Positions 18,651 to 28,579 of a stretch of 64,000 nt of DNA are shown piece after piece. This DNA comes from Deinococcus arboris (lineage in GTDB: Bacteria; Deinococcota; Deinococci; Deinococcales; Deinococcaceae). A model generated the notes under the pieces. The model worked only from the letters and a program-made list of their open reading frames with translations, had not been told where the DNA came from and ran no database searches. The translations under genes and the position numbers were made by a program. The DNA is taken from the NCBI RefSeq assembly GCF_009755355.1, contig NZ_WQLB01000011.1:62001-126000 (forward strand), given 5' to 3'. The first letter of the stretch is position 1; the number at the start of each line of letters is the position of its first letter.

Positions 18651-19208
18651 CTAGAAATGTCGAATGCCTTTGGTCAGCAGCTGGGCCCACGGCGCGGCGT
18701 TTCCATCAAGTTCAGCCACCACGATGAGGTGACAGAGCTGGCCGTAAGCCATGAACCGCTGCACGGCCTCGGCCGAGGCCCCAGAACGGGTCTGCACAAA
18801 GCTGACAATCTGTTCCAGACCCGCACGGAGCGCCGCGGCAATCTCGGGAACGCCCGCTGCGGACTGGGCATGAACCTGCAGCATCAGGAGCGAACGGTCC
18901 GTAATCAGATGCGCGTAGGCCTGGCCCATCGCGTCCAGAATGGCGTCGGGTGTTTGTGCGGTCGCCTCCTGAGCACCGTGTTCGAGGGCGTCCTGAATCA
19001 GCTGGAAGCAGCGGGAGAGCGCGGCGACGAACACGTCTTCTTTTCGGGGAAAGAGTTTGAAAACGTAGGCGGTAGAAATCTTGGCGCCCTGGGCGACGGC
19101 ACTGACGGGGGTGCCCAGGTATCCCGAACGCGCGAAGACGGTGATGGCGCTTTGAATGACCACTTCACGCCGGGCCTCAGCGGTGGAGAGGGATGATGTC
19201 TGAGGCAT
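18651..19208 (-). CDS. TetR-family transcriptional repressor
   Basis: A 185-residue protein whose first 60 residues form a TetR HTH: REVVIQSAITVFARSGYLG, then VSAVAQGAKISTAYVFKLFPRKEDVF. The C-terminal all-helical part is a variable ligand-binding and dimerisation domain, not assignable to a ligand. The ATG follows the -10 box by only 6 nt (see the promoter entry), with no ribosome-binding site, so the mRNA is probably leaderless. Matching palindromes lie in its own promoter and in front of the oxidoreductase operon, which supports autoregulation and control of the oxidoreductase-SnoaL genes. Confidence 0.9.
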   Translation of the reverse strand: MPQTSSLSTAEARREVVIQSAITVFARSGYLGTPVSAVAQGAKISTAYVFKLFPRKEDVFVAALSRCFQLIQDALEHGAQEATAQTPDAILDAMGQAYAHLITDRSLLMLQVHAQSAAGVPEIAAALRAGLEQIVSFVQTRSGASAEAVQRFMAYGQLCHLIVVAELDGNAAPWAQLLTKGIRHF

Positions 19209-19210
19209 GT

Positions 19211-19244
19211 AGTGAGTGTACAGTCACTCACTTAAGACTGTCAA
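19211..19244 (-). promoter_or_regulatory. TetR gene promoter with overlapping operator 2
   Basis: In minus sense there is a consensus -35 TTGACA (19239-19244), an 18-bp spacer and a -10 TACACT (19215-19220), then six bases to the ATG at 19208. The palindrome AGTGAGTG-N6-CACTCACT (19211-19232) covers the -10 and most of the spacer. Its core TGAGTGTACAGTCACTCA (19213-19230) matches operator 1 at 15 of 18 positions. This is classic steric autorepression, and the geometry predicts a leaderless transcript. Confidence 0.8.
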
Positions 19245-19614
19245 CTGGATTGATGTATGAGTGCATAGGCAGGGCACCTCAACCCTTCCTGGTGGCCTAC
19301 GCCTAAATCAGCTAAGCCAGGAGAGAGGCACAGCTTCGCCGTTGTACCTGCGCGTCCGACCACAGCTGTCAAGGCTCTCAACGATGTACGGCGCAGCAAG
19401 GAAGACTCGAAACCATTCAGCATCTCCTCAAACCCTTGAGAAGTGGGTAGGGCTTATCTAGCACCCAACCTCCACCCGAGGCGGTTGCCAAGCCTTGCCG
19501 ACCGTCGAACCACGTCTCATCATTCTGTTTTGAGAGAACTCTGTCAGAGGCTCGGGCCTATCCTTGGTCTCCGTCTCTTCGACATTAAGCGTTCTGGTGA
19601 ACCCAATATCCCCT

Positions 19615-22041
19615 ATGCTCGGCGACTCTCACGACAATCTACCAGCCCTTCAGGATCAAGTGGACGCCCTGAATAACGAAGCGGAAAACGCGCTGTCTTC
19701 GTCTATTGAGCAGGCGATGGCACAGGCCCTCGAAGCGTCACGCCGCGCGCAGTTGGCGCCCTATCCGGCGGGGGCTGCCCGCGCCCAGATGCTGATGGGC
19801 TACGCCTGGATGCTGCGTGGAGAATTTGGGCAGGCCATCACGACGTTTGAAGACAGCATTGACCAGGCCACCCGGCTGCATCTGCCTGCACTTGCCGCGC
19901 GCAGTCTGAATGGGCTGGCTGTTACTCACGCCCGGATGGGCCACTACGGTCAGGCCGCCGAGTATCACTTCCGGGCGCTGCAAATAGTTCAGACGTCCGA
20001 AGACAGTGTTGGCCAGGCGCGCAGCCTCAACAACATCGGCAACCTCTACATGGACCTGAGAGAACACGATCAGGCTCTCAAATACCATTCGGAGGCTCTG
20101 CTGCTGGCCAGCCGCGCACAGGTGCCGGCGTTGGTCTCGGTGATTTCTATCAATATGGCCATTGATTACCATGATCTTGGCCGCTTTGAAGAAGCGCTGG
20201 AGCTGAACCACACGTCGTTGGCGCAGGCTCGGCAGGCCGGATTTCGCCATCACGAGTGCCTGATCCTGACCAATATGGCGGCCAACTGCTTTCAGCTGGG
20301 GGACCTGGACGCCGCGCTCTCCTACGCCCAGGACAGCATTGAGCTGTCGGAGGAACTGGGGGAACGGGAGAATCTGTCTGAGGCCCTGACCACACGCGGG
20401 CAGATTCTGACGCGGCTGGGGCAACTGCCCGAAGCGGAACACAGTGTGCGTCAGGCATTGGAGGCAGCTCAGGCTCTGAAAAAGCGGCGGGTCGCGGCGC
20501 TCAGTGAGCTGTCCAAGGTGCTGGAAGCCCAGGGGGCCTTTGAAACGGCCTTGGGCTACGCCCGCGAGTACGAACAGGAGATTGGCGAGCTGAATGCCGA
20601 TATTCAGCGTCACAAAACGCAGGTATTGAGTGCCCAGCTGAAGGTCGAGCGCTTTGAATACCAGGCCGCTCAGGAACAGCTGCGCGCCGACGAATTGGCA
20701 CAGGCCAACGCCGCGCTTCAACAGGCGCAGGCCCGGCTGGCGTACCAGGCGCAGCATGACCCACTGACCGGGCTTCTCAACCGCACAGCCTTTGAAGCGG
20801 CGCTGCATGACGCCCTGAGCAGTCAAAAGCCTGTGGGCGTGCTGTTTATAGACCTGGACCACTTCAAGCAGGTGAATGACACGCTGGGCCATCCGGTGGG
20901 CGACGCTCTGCTGGTGCAGGTGGCGCAGCGGCTGGTGAGCTGTATCCGGGAAGAGGACCTGGTGGCGCGGCAGGGGGGCGACGAATTTACTGTCTTACTG
21001 TCCCTGCACACCTACGACGAAGCCGAACTCGTGGCGACCCGCATCCTCGACACCCTCAGCCTGCCGCTGTATCTCGCCGGGCGCCAACTGATTCTTACCG
21101 CGTCGATCGGCCTGGCGCTGGCCCCACAGGACGGCACAGATGTCACCACCTTGCAGAAAAACGCCGACCTGGCGATGTACCTGGCCAAGAAAGAGCGGGG
21201 CAATGTTCAGCGCTTTCAGTCTGCCCTGAGCGAAGCGGCCATCCGGCGCCTGAATCTGGAACAGGACCTGCGCCAAGCCTTGCCCAACGGCGAACTGGAG
21301 CTGTACTACCAGCCGGTCGTGACCAGCGGGGCGCAGCAGCCCGTGGCGGTGGAGGCCCTGATCCGCTGGAATCATCCTGTGATGGGGCTGCTGCCTCCCG
21401 ACCAGTTCATTCCGCTGGCTGAGGAAAATGACCTTATCTTTTCGCTGGGGGCCTGGGTGCTTCAGGAAGCCTGCCGGCAGCTCAGTGTCTGGCGCCGCCT
21501 CTGGCCTGAACTGCGCGTCAGCATCAACGTTTCGTCGCGGCAATTTACGCAGACTGACTTTGCCAGTTCTGTTGCTCAGGCGCTGGCGGTCCATCATCTG
21601 CCCGCCAGTGCCCTTGAACTTGAAGTCACGGAAACAGCCACGCTGGATACCGAGAGCCTGGGGGATTACGCGGCCCTGATGTCGGCGGGGTTGCAGTTGG
21701 CAGTGGACGACTTTGGCACAGGGTATTCCAGCATCGTGCGGCTGTTCGAGCTGCCTGTGGGCATCCTGAAAATTGACCGCTCCCTGGTGGCCGCGCTGAT
21801 TCCCAGTCAGGACCGGCGGCGTTCAACCCTGCCCCTCATCCGCTCTTTCGTGACCTACGCCCGCGAATCGGGGCTGCAAGTGACGGCCGAAGGTGTGGAA
21901 ACACCGGAGCAGCTAGAGGTGCTGAAACAGGCGGGCTGTGACCTGATTCAGGGCTTCCTGATCGCGCGGCCGGCGTCTGCGGCGCAGACCGAACGCTGGC
22001 TCCGGCAAACGACGGAGCGAGAGTACGATCCGCAGGCTTAA
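19615..22041 (+). CDS. TPR-GGDEF-EAL bifunctional c-di-GMP protein
   Basis: An 808-residue soluble protein. Residues about 30-340 form tetratricopeptide repeats (for example [21 protein letters not shown]). A coiled coil (about 345-390) leads into the GGDEF domain with intact GGDEF at 454-458 and an RxxD I-site (REED) just before. The EAL domain has EALIRW (580-585), [36 protein letters not shown] and QGFLIARP, all consistent with activity. Both synthesis and hydrolysis of c-di-GMP are possible, set by the TPR partner. The start is uncertain: ATG 19615 lacks a clear ribosome-binding site, and GTG 19597 and TTG 19564 are in-frame alternatives. Confidence 0.87.
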   Translation: MLGDSHDNLPALQDQVDALNNEAENALSSSIEQAMAQALEASRRAQLAPYPAGAARAQMLMGYAWMLRGEFGQAITTFEDSIDQATRLHLPALAARSLNGLAVTHARMGHYGQAAEYHFRALQIVQTSEDSVGQARSLNNIGNLYMDLREHDQALKYHSEALLLASRAQVPALVSVISINMAIDYHDLGRFEEALELNHTSLAQARQAGFRHHECLILTNMAANCFQLGDLDAALSYAQDSIELSEELGERENLSEALTTRGQILTRLGQLPEAEHSVRQALEAAQALKKRRVAALSELSKVLEAQGAFETALGYAREYEQEIGELNADIQRHKTQVLSAQLKVERFEYQAAQEQLRADELAQANAALQQAQARLAYQAQHDPLTGLLNRTAFEAALHDALSSQKPVGVLFIDLDHFKQVNDTLGHPVGDALLVQVAQRLVSCIREEDLVARQGGDEFTVLLSLHTYDEAELVATRILDTLSLPLYLAGRQLILTASIGLALAPQDGTDVTTLQKNADLAMYLAKKERGNVQRFQSALSEAAIRRLNLEQDLRQALPNGELELYYQPVVTSGAQQPVAVEALIRWNHPVMGLLPPDQFIPLAEENDLIFSLGAWVLQEACRQLSVWRRLWPELRVSINVSSRQFTQTDFASSVAQALAVHHLPASALELEVTETATLDTESLGDYAALMSAGLQLAVDDFGTGYSSIVRLFELPVGILKIDRSLVAALIPSQDRRRSTLPLIRSFVTYARESGLQVTAEGVETPEQLEVLKQAGCDLIQGFLIARPASAAQTERWLRQTTEREYDPQA

Positions 22042-22245
22042 GCCGGACTCTGTTTGCGACTCCGATTTGGGACGCATTGTCAGGTCCGGCCGGCGCCGTT
22101 CGCGGGGCGCGGACAGAAGCTGCCTTAAGGGCCAGTTCAGAGGCACGCCGATGTGGCATGATAGAGGGCCGCCGATTGTGGCCGCGCCGCTTTTGCTGGC
22201 CCGGTCATGCTCCGTAAGGAGACGACCAGGCGCCCAGGACGGTTC

Positions 22246-23736
22246 ATGACTCAAACTCAAAATAAACCCCGGCGTTCGCCGGTTGCCTCTTCTTCTGACC
22301 CCAAGACGCCCCTCTCACGCGACTGGCGCGCGCTGCTGGGTGACCGCACCCCCACGCCCGTGCAGGCGCAGGCCATTCCGGCGCTGCTGGAGGGCCGCGA
22401 CGTGATTACCACGGCGCGCACCGGCAGCGGCAAGACACTGGCCTTTCTGATTCCGGCGGCGGCTCGGGGGTGGGGCCTGCGAGAGACCCGAGGCCTGCGC
22501 CCCGAAGTGCTGGTCGTCACGCCCACCCGAGAACTGGCGGTGCAGATTCGGGATGTGGCCCGCGAACTAGGCATGACAGCTGGCCGGATTACCGGCGGCA
22601 TCACCCCCACCCAGACGCGCCGTGAAGCCAGCGGCAAGGGCCTGATCGCGGGCACGCCGGGCCGCCTGAAAGACCTGATTACGCGCGGCGAGCTGAGCCT
22701 GGCTGGCCTGAAGTATGTGGTGCTGGACGAGGCCGACGAACTGCTGTCCCTGGGGTTCCTGCGGGACGTGGGGGATATTCTGGGCGCGGCGCAGCGCCAG
22801 AGCCAGGGCGACTTGCAGCTGGCGATGGCCTCGGCCACCTTCCCGGCCGAGATTCGCGCGGTGGCCGAGCGGTTCATGACCCGGCCCGCGCGCATTGACA
22901 TTGCTCCGGCCGGCGAAACGGCGGCCCCGCAGCAGGACGTGCTGGGCGGCGCCACCGGCGCGACGCACGTGCTGGTCAACACCGAGGCCACTGACTTGCT
23001 GCCCCTGGCCGCCGGCCAGATTCAGGAGGCGCTGCGCGAGCCGGGCGGCTGCGTGGTGGTCTTCTGCCGCACCAAGTTTCTCGTCAAGCGCCGCGCCGAG
23101 CGCCTGAGCGCCCTGCTGGACGGCGAACTCGTCAGCCCGCTGGAAGGCAACATGGACCAGAAGAAGCGCGAGCGCACCATGACCCAGCTGCGTGAAGGCG
23201 AGTCGCGCGTGCTCGTGGCTACCGATATCGCTGGCCGCGGCATTGACCTGCCTGAGGTGCGTCTGGTGATTCACCTCGATATTGCCGCCACTGCTGAAGA
23301 CCACGTTCACCGCTCTGGCCGCACGGCGCGCGCGGGACGGTCCGGGACCAACCTCGTGCTGCTGATCCCCGAGCAACGCGCCCTGTGGCAGAGCATTCGC
23401 CGCCGTCTGCCTGACGCCCTCCATCCCCCGCTGACTCCCGACGAAGGGCGGATTGACAAGGCCATTCAGGAAAAACGGGGCCAGGGCCGGGGTCAGGGAG
23501 GCGCATCTGCTGGACGCGGCGCGCCTCAGGGCAGCCGCCAGAACAGTTCGGCGGGGCAGGGGCAGCCCAGAGGCAGCGCGGGTCAGGCCACTCCTCATGC
23601 TTCCAGGTCGGGGTCGGCCCGGCCTCAGCAGGCCAGTGGTGGGCGCGCTTCTTCGCCCCGCTCACAGGACAGCACGCCCGGCACGGGTGCAGGCCGCGTC
23701 GGCCCCCAACGCCCCAAACGGCGCGGTGGCCGGTAA
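22246..23736 (+). CDS. DEAD-box ATP-dependent RNA helicase
   Basis: A 496-residue helicase with all core motifs: Q motif (VQAQAIPALL), I (ARTGSGKT, 57-64), Ia (PTRELAVQ), Ib (TPGRL), II (DEAD, 161-164), III (SAT), IV (VFCRTK), V (ATDIAGRGIDLPEV) and VI (HRSGRTARAGR). From about residue 408 the C-terminus is a low-complexity Gly/Arg/Ser/Gln tail ending RPKRRGGR, typical of RNA-binding tails in cold-shock and ribosome-assembly helicases. It should unwind or remodel RNA with ATP. I prefer ATG 22246, close to the conserved core; ATG 22207 is in frame but has no better site. A terminator follows at 23777-23813. Confidence 0.93.
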   Translation: MTQTQNKPRRSPVASSSDPKTPLSRDWRALLGDRTPTPVQAQAIPALLEGRDVITTARTGSGKTLAFLIPAAARGWGLRETRGLRPEVLVVTPTRELAVQIRDVARELGMTAGRITGGITPTQTRREASGKGLIAGTPGRLKDLITRGELSLAGLKYVVLDEADELLSLGFLRDVGDILGAAQRQSQGDLQLAMASATFPAEIRAVAERFMTRPARIDIAPAGETAAPQQDVLGGATGATHVLVNTEATDLLPLAAGQIQEALREPGGCVVVFCRTKFLVKRRAERLSALLDGELVSPLEGNMDQKKRERTMTQLREGESRVLVATDIAGRGIDLPEVRLVIHLDIAATAEDHVHRSGRTARAGRSGTNLVLLIPEQRALWQSIRRRLPDALHPPLTPDEGRIDKAIQEKRGQGRGQGGASAGRGAPQGSRQNSSAGQGQPRGSAGQATPHASRSGSARPQQASGGRASSPRSQDSTPGTGAGRVGPQRPKRRGGR

Positions 23737-24270
23737 AGCCAGAGCGCAAGTGAAGTAGAAGCCAGTTATACCGGGTAGGCCGTCTGAACTTCAGGCGGCC
23801 TGCTGTCATTTTTGTTGGCCAGAACAGAAGAATCTTGAAGGCAGCATCCAGCATTGTCAGTGGCTCTTGACCGAGTGGTGCCGGTGCAGGCCTATGCCGC
23901 TTCGCTTCAGCTCACGGTTCTAGCCACTGACGGCGGCTTTCGAGGGATGGGTGGCACTTTGCCGCCATCACGAGAAGGGAAGATCACTGAAAGTTTGGTG
24001 CTGTTCCAGTTTCTCTGCTGACTTTACGGGAGGCTGCAATTGCCGCTGGTGCAACTGGCTCAATCAACAGCCGACTGCAGGCCTCTCTTTTGCGGGCCGG
24101 ACCTGTACCCCTCTTGGAGAAGCTCAGGTGAACATCGAGCTGAGTGATACCCCTGAACACCAGGGAAGCCAGAGCTCGCCGTGCTGCCCAGCCGTTAATC
24201 GCTGGTCTGGGCTTCTTCACCGCCTCAAGAGCGTCGCGGTGCTTTCTGCCCAGGATCATTCTGGTTGTCC
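23737..24270. other. Convergent intergenic region after the helicase gene
   Basis: About 530 bases between two converging genes. Apart from the hairpin at 23777-23813 I find no supportable gene, RNA or repeat. The sequence is slightly lower in GC and codon-poor than its surroundings. It may be decayed coding DNA, but I could not identify a source. Confidence 0.4.
23777..23813 (+). terminator. Rho-independent terminator after the helicase gene
   Basis: A GC-rich stem (AGGCCGTCTGA at 23777-23787 with its near-complement at 23791-23801, one G-T pair and a 3-nt loop) is followed by a short spacer and a run of five T. It lies 40 nt after the helicase stop. Confidence 0.8.
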
Positions 24271-26100
24271 TCAATCGGCGTATTTCAGCAGGAAAACGTT
24301 CGGTGGGACGGGATGGCCAAAAATGTAGCCCTGGCCCAGTGGGCACGCCAGCTGGGTCAGCTGCTCGCGCTGCTTAACGGTTTCGATGCCTTCGCCCACC
24401 ACCGTGATGCCCAGCCGCCGCCCCAGCGTGACGATGGCCTCGCCCACAGCCTGTGACCTCGCCGTTTCACCCAGGCGCCGCACAAAGGAGCGGTCCAGTT
24501 TGAGCTGCTGAATACAGAGGTCCTGCATCTGGCTCAGGCTGGAATACCCGGTGCCAAAGTCGTCCAGGGCGACCCGAATCCCCAGGGCCGACAACGCCTG
24601 AGAGAGCACCAGCGCGTCCTGCGGCGACGCCAGCATGATGGACTCGTTGACATCCAGCACCAGGCGGCCCGGCGAGAAGCCTGTTTCACGGAGAATCCGC
24701 TGCACATGCGTCAGGAAGTTCGGGTCCTGCCACTGTTTGACCGAGATATTCACTGTCAGGTCCCATGAGGCCAGCCCCAGCTGCTCCCACTGCACCAGCT
24801 GTTCGCAGGCCGTGCGCAGCACCCAGGTGCCCAGTTCATGAATCAGATGGCTCTCTTCGGCAATAGGCACGAATTCCAGAGGGGAAATCCAGCTGCCGTC
24901 CGCCTGGGGCCAGCGGGCCAGGGCTTCAAGCCCCACCACACGACCACTCTGGAGGTTCACCTGCGGCTGATAGTGCAGCGTCAGCTGACCGTCCCGGATG
25001 GCCTGGGTTAATCGGGCGCGCAGGTCAAGTCGGCGCTGCGCTCCAAGGGTCATGGCCCGGCTGTAAAACTGGTACTGCGCCTTGCCAGCCGCTTTGGCGG
25101 CGTACATGGCGGTGTCGGCGGCCTGCAGGAGGTCACTGGCCTGAAGTTCCGGGTCCTGCTCCTCTGGATTGAGACTGTTGGCCGGGTAGATGGCGATGCC
25201 CACACTGGCCGACAGCTCAATGGTCCGTCCGCCAATCTGAAACGGCTGTTTGAGGCAGCTTAGGAGCTTCTGGGCCACGCCCGCCGCGTCAAAGGGTTCG
25301 GCCAGCTTGGGCAGAAGAATCACAAATTCGTCGCCCCCAAACCGGGCCACCGTGTCGTCACGGCGGATACAGGCGCACAGCCGCCGCCCCGCCTCCTTGA
25401 GCAGCTCATCGCCGACGCTGTGGCCCAGCGAATCGTTGACGGTCTTGAAGCCGTCCAGGTCAAGAATCATGAAGCCCACCGAGTCGCCCGACCGCTGCGA
25501 CTGGTGAAAAGCCAGCTGGGCGCGGTCCAGCAGCCGCAGGCGGTTGGGCAGGCCCGTCAGGGGGTCGTGGTGGGCCAGGTAGGCGCTGCGGTGCTGAGCC
25601 GCCTGCCACCGCCGGACCATCAGGCGCAGCTCCAGCGAGTCGATCACGATGGCGGCCAGTTCCCTGAGAAACTGCTGTTCGGCCGCCGTGAAGACGCGCG
25701 GCCTGGTGTCGTATACAGCCAGCGCCCCAATCCGGTGGCCATCGCGCGTGATCAGTGGGGCGCCCGCATAGGACCGTACTTTGCCGTGCCTCATCATCCC
25801 TTCCTGCTTGAGGTCCGGGTGGCCTTCCAGGTCGGCCACGGTGTAGACCTCACTGCCCGTCACGGCCTGAGAGCAGCAGGTGTGGGCACGGTCAAGTTCC
25901 TGAACCGGCGTGCCCTGCGTGGATTTGGCCCAGATGCGGTTCAGGTCCACCAGATTGATGAAAACCACAGGCACGTCCAGAAAGAGCTGGGCAAAGCGGG
26001 TGATGTGGTCAAACTCGGCCTCGGGCGGTGTGTCCAGAACCTGATAGCGGTGCAGGGCCTCCAGGCGACTCACTTCATTCTCAGGGCCGGAAGAATCCAT
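24271..26100 (-). CDS. GAF-GGDEF-EAL c-di-GMP signalling protein
   Basis: A 609-residue soluble protein. An N-terminal GAF domain (about 10-165) starts RLEALHRYQVLDTPPEAEFD, a common opening in bacterial GAF sensors, and includes RSYAGAPLITRDGHRIGAL. The GGDEF domain has GGDEF at 255-259 with an RxxD I-site (RRDD) ahead. The EAL domain has EALARW (392-397), [33 protein letters not shown] and QGYIFGHP. Both activities look intact, although ET-E positions vary slightly (DVNES rather than EVTES). It is transcribed divergently from the EPS module beginning at 26569, so it may tune EPS production through c-di-GMP. Confidence 0.88.
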   Translation of the reverse strand: MDSSGPENEVSRLEALHRYQVLDTPPEAEFDHITRFAQLFLDVPVVFINLVDLNRIWAKSTQGTPVQELDRAHTCCSQAVTGSEVYTVADLEGHPDLKQEGMMRHGKVRSYAGAPLITRDGHRIGALAVYDTRPRVFTAAEQQFLRELAAIVIDSLELRLMVRRWQAAQHRSAYLAHHDPLTGLPNRLRLLDRAQLAFHQSQRSGDSVGFMILDLDGFKTVNDSLGHSVGDELLKEAGRRLCACIRRDDTVARFGGDEFVILLPKLAEPFDAAGVAQKLLSCLKQPFQIGGRTIELSASVGIAIYPANSLNPEEQDPELQASDLLQAADTAMYAAKAAGKAQYQFYSRAMTLGAQRRLDLRARLTQAIRDGQLTLHYQPQVNLQSGRVVGLEALARWPQADGSWISPLEFVPIAEESHLIHELGTWVLRTACEQLVQWEQLGLASWDLTVNISVKQWQDPNFLTHVQRILRETGFSPGRLVLDVNESIMLASPQDALVLSQALSALGIRVALDDFGTGYSSLSQMQDLCIQQLKLDRSFVRRLGETARSQAVGEAIVTLGRRLGITVVGEGIETVKQREQLTQLACPLGQGYIFGHPVPPNVFLLKYAD

Positions 26101-26568
26101 AACACTTTATGCGCCCCACAGCGCCCCCGTACATGAGAAAAAAGACTAAAGCAGAGTAAGCCAGACATCAAAAAGCCCCCATTTTCTTCTCAGGGCCAGG
26201 GCATCATGTCGCTTTACACAAGGAGCCTTCTCTCTTTCGGGCAAGAAAATCATTCACTATTGAGGCTTTTTGCTGTTTATCTGGCACTTTAACGGGTAAG
26301 AGGAGTGGCTGTAAGTAAAATTGCAGAGCTTATTTCGTGTGAAGGTGCACAACAGCTACTCAGCACAGCTGCTCAATCTGGACGACTGTTGATCAGCCTT
26401 TTTTGGCTGACGCCGTCTATTTGTTTCCAGAAGAGGCGTTTACATTAGCTTCAACCTTATAGGACTCAAATGCGGCTCACACAGAACTGGGGGTCTGGCC
26501 AGACGAGTGCTAGAGGAGAAGTTGCCGGGAACCGCAGACGGCCCACACATTCCATCAGAGGTGCTCCC
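26101..26568. other. AT-richer divergent regulatory region before the first EPS operon
   Basis: About 470 bases between the divergent GAF-GGDEF-EAL gene and rfbF, clearly richer in A/T than the coding DNA. It contains several TTGAGG/TTTATC-like elements but no promoter I can fix. There is a 6-bp hairpin with a T6 loop at 26393-26410 (TCAGCC/GGCTGA). The region probably holds both promoters and a leader of up to 150 nt for the EPS operon. I see no protein gene. Confidence 0.5.
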
Positions 26569-27339
26569 ATGAAAGCAGTGGTGTTTGCTGGAGGCTTAGG
26601 TACCCGCATCAGTGAAGAGAGCACCGTCCGGCCCAAACCCATGATCGAGGTGGGTGGCCGGCCCATTCTGTGGCACATCATGAAAATCTATGCCTCTCAT
26701 GGCATTACTGATTTCGTGGTGCTCTGCGGCTACAAGCAGTACATGATCAAGGAGTATTTCGCCAATTACTTCCTGCACATGTCTGACGTGACATTCGATA
26801 TGCGCACGAATACGCCGCGCATTCACCACGCTCACGCCGAACCCTGGTGCGTGACCCTAGTTGATACCGGCGAAGAGACCATGACTGGCGGGCGCCTCAA
26901 GCGGGCCCGGCCTTATCTGGAAGACGACACCTTTTGCCTGACCTACGGCGACGGTGTGGGCAACGTGGATATCGCCTCGACCATCGAGTTTCACCGGCGC
27001 CACCAGCGCCTGGCCACCATGACGGTGGTGCAGCCCCCTGGCCGCTTTGGGGCCGTGGCGATGGAAGAAGGCTTTACCGTCCGCAGCTTTCAGGAAAAAC
27101 CCACAGGCGACGGTGCCTGGATTAACGGCGGCTTTTTTGTGCTGGAACCAGGGGTGCTGGATTACATCGAGGGCGACGACACGACCTGGGAAGCCGAGCC
27201 GCTGCGGCACCTGGCGCGCGACGGTCAGCTGGGGGCCTACCGGCACGGGGGGTTCTGGCAGCCGATGGATACCCTGCGCGACAAACATGTGCTGGAAGAA
27301 ATGTGGCGGGGGCAGCAGGCACCCTGGAAGGTCTGGTAG
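26569..27339 (+). CDS. rfbF: Glucose-1-phosphate cytidylyltransferase
   Basis: A 256-residue sugar nucleotidyltransferase, the usual RfbF size. The N-terminal motif is [26 protein letters not shown], with KPM(I/V)EVGG the RfbF form. It is followed by [13 protein letters not shown] and, later, [21 protein letters not shown] and [11 protein letters not shown]. It makes CDP-glucose from CTP and glucose-1-phosphate. ATG 26569 has an AGAGGTG site; the frame is open from 26470 but that leader is not conserved. It starts a tight five-gene operon. The usual partner, CDP-glucose 4,6-dehydratase (RfbG), is missing here, so the fate of CDP-glucose is unclear. Confidence 0.93.
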   Translation: MKAVVFAGGLGTRISEESTVRPKPMIEVGGRPILWHIMKIYASHGITDFVVLCGYKQYMIKEYFANYFLHMSDVTFDMRTNTPRIHHAHAEPWCVTLVDTGEETMTGGRLKRARPYLEDDTFCLTYGDGVGNVDIASTIEFHRRHQRLATMTVVQPPGRFGAVAMEEGFTVRSFQEKPTGDGAWINGGFFVLEPGVLDYIEGDDTTWEAEPLRHLARDGQLGAYRHGGFWQPMDTLRDKHVLEEMWRGQQAPWKVW

Positions 27340-27343
27340 TCGC

Positions 27344-28579
27344 GTGCGCTACGACTATGCAGTGGTGGGCGGCGGCATCGTGGGCCTAGCGACCGCCCGC
27401 GCGCTGGGCCGGCAGCACCCTGGGGCCACCATCATATTGCTGGAAAAGGAGATGGGCCCCGCGCAGCATCAGACGGGCCGCAACTCAGGGGTCATTCATT
27501 CCGGCATCTATTACACGCCGGGGAGCCTCAAGGCGCAGATGTGCGCGGCTGGTGTGCAGTCCATGACCGCGTTCTGCGAGGAGCAGGGGATTGCCTACGA
27601 GCAGTGCGGCAAGGTCATCGTGGCCACCGCGCCCGAGGAGCTGCCGCAGCTGGAGCGGCTGTACCAGCGTGGCCTGGACAACGGTCTGAAGGTGCAGCTG
27701 CTCAGTGCCGAGGAGGTCAGGGCCTACGAGCCGCACGTTCAGGCCCTGAAGGGCATCCGCGTGTCGTCCACCGGCATCGTCAGCTACCGGCAGGTCAGTG
27801 CAGCGCTGGTGGACCTGCTTCGGGACAGCGGCGCTGAGGTGCGCTTTGGCGTGAAGGTCGAGCGCCTCACGGCCTCGGCCGACGGCTACGACATCGGCAC
27901 GTCGGCGGGCGACTTTGCGGCGCGCGTGCTCGTCAACTGTGCGGGCCTGCACAGCGACCGGGTGGCGCGGCTGGCCGGGGCCGACCCGCGCAGCAGCATC
28001 GTGCCGTTCCGGGGCGAATACTACGAACTGCGGCCAGAACGCCGCTCGCTGGTGCGCGGCCTGATCTACCCGGTCCCCAACCCGGACTTTCCCTTTCTGG
28101 GGGTGCATTTCACCCGCATGATTGACGGCTCTGTGCATGCCGGGCCTAACGCCGTGCTGGCGTTTGGGCGCGAAGGTTACCGCAAGCTCGACCTCAACTT
28201 GCAGGACTTGCGGGAGGTGCTGGCCAATCCCGGTTTCCGGGCGCTGGCCCGCAAACATCTGCGCGAGGGCGCCAAGGAAATGCTGCGGTCATGGTCCAAA
28301 GCCACCTTTGTCCGTAGCCTGCAGCGGCTCATTCCCGATGTGACGGCCGCCGACATCGTGCCGTGTGCGGCGGGAATCCGGGCCCAGGCCCTGTCGCCCG
28401 ACGGTAAGCTCGTGGACGATTTTCTGCTGATTGACGGCCCCAATGCCCTGCATGTGTGTAACGCCCCTTCGCCGGCCGCCACGTCGAGTCTGGAAATCGG
28501 CCGGGCCATCGCGGCGCGGGTGCCTGGGGTCGCCCGCCGCCGCAGCTTCTCGCTGACCCGCCAAGGAGTCCCCGCATGA
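27344..28579 (+). CDS. FAD-dependent oxidoreductase, L-2-hydroxyglutarate oxidase (LhgO) family
   Basis: A 411-residue DAO-family flavoprotein. The FAD-binding motif VVGGGIVGLATARAL is at about residues 6-20. The family-specific TGRNSGVIHSGIYYTPGSLKA and later NCAGLHSDRVA, PFRGEYYEL and VPNPDFPFLGVHFTR match LhgO/YgaF. LhgO oxidises L-2-hydroxyglutarate to 2-oxoglutarate with membrane quinone or oxygen as acceptor. In this operon, between rfbF and nucleotide-sugar genes, it is more likely to oxidise a hydroxy group of a sugar or sugar-acid intermediate; that is inference. GTG 27344 is chosen, 4 nt after the rfbF stop; longer frames would run inside rfbF. It overlaps the next gene as ATGA. Confidence 0.87.
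   Translation: MRYDYAVVGGGIVGLATARALGRQHPGATIILLEKEMGPAQHQTGRNSGVIHSGIYYTPGSLKAQMCAAGVQSMTAFCEEQGIAYEQCGKVIVATAPEELPQLERLYQRGLDNGLKVQLLSAEEVRAYEPHVQALKGIRVSSTGIVSYRQVSAALVDLLRDSGAEVRFGVKVERLTASADGYDIGTSAGDFAARVLVNCAGLHSDRVARLAGADPRSSIVPFRGEYYELRPERRSLVRGLIYPVPNPDFPFLGVHFTRMIDGSVHAGPNAVLAFGREGYRKLDLNLQDLREVLANPGFRALARKHLREGAKEMLRSWSKATFVRSLQRLIPDVTAADIVPCAAGIRAQALSPDGKLVDDFLLIDGPNALHVCNAPSPAATSSLEIGRAIAARVPGVARRRSFSLTRQGVPA

Noticed and set aside
23830..24270. Possible insertion sequence or transposase remnant
   Set aside because: The region looks like decayed coding sequence, but I found no terminal inverted repeats, target duplication or recognisable transposase motif.
26393..26410. Hairpin TCAGCC-T6-GGCTGA as a terminator
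   Set aside because: The T-run is in the loop, not after the stem, and no plus-strand gene lies upstream.
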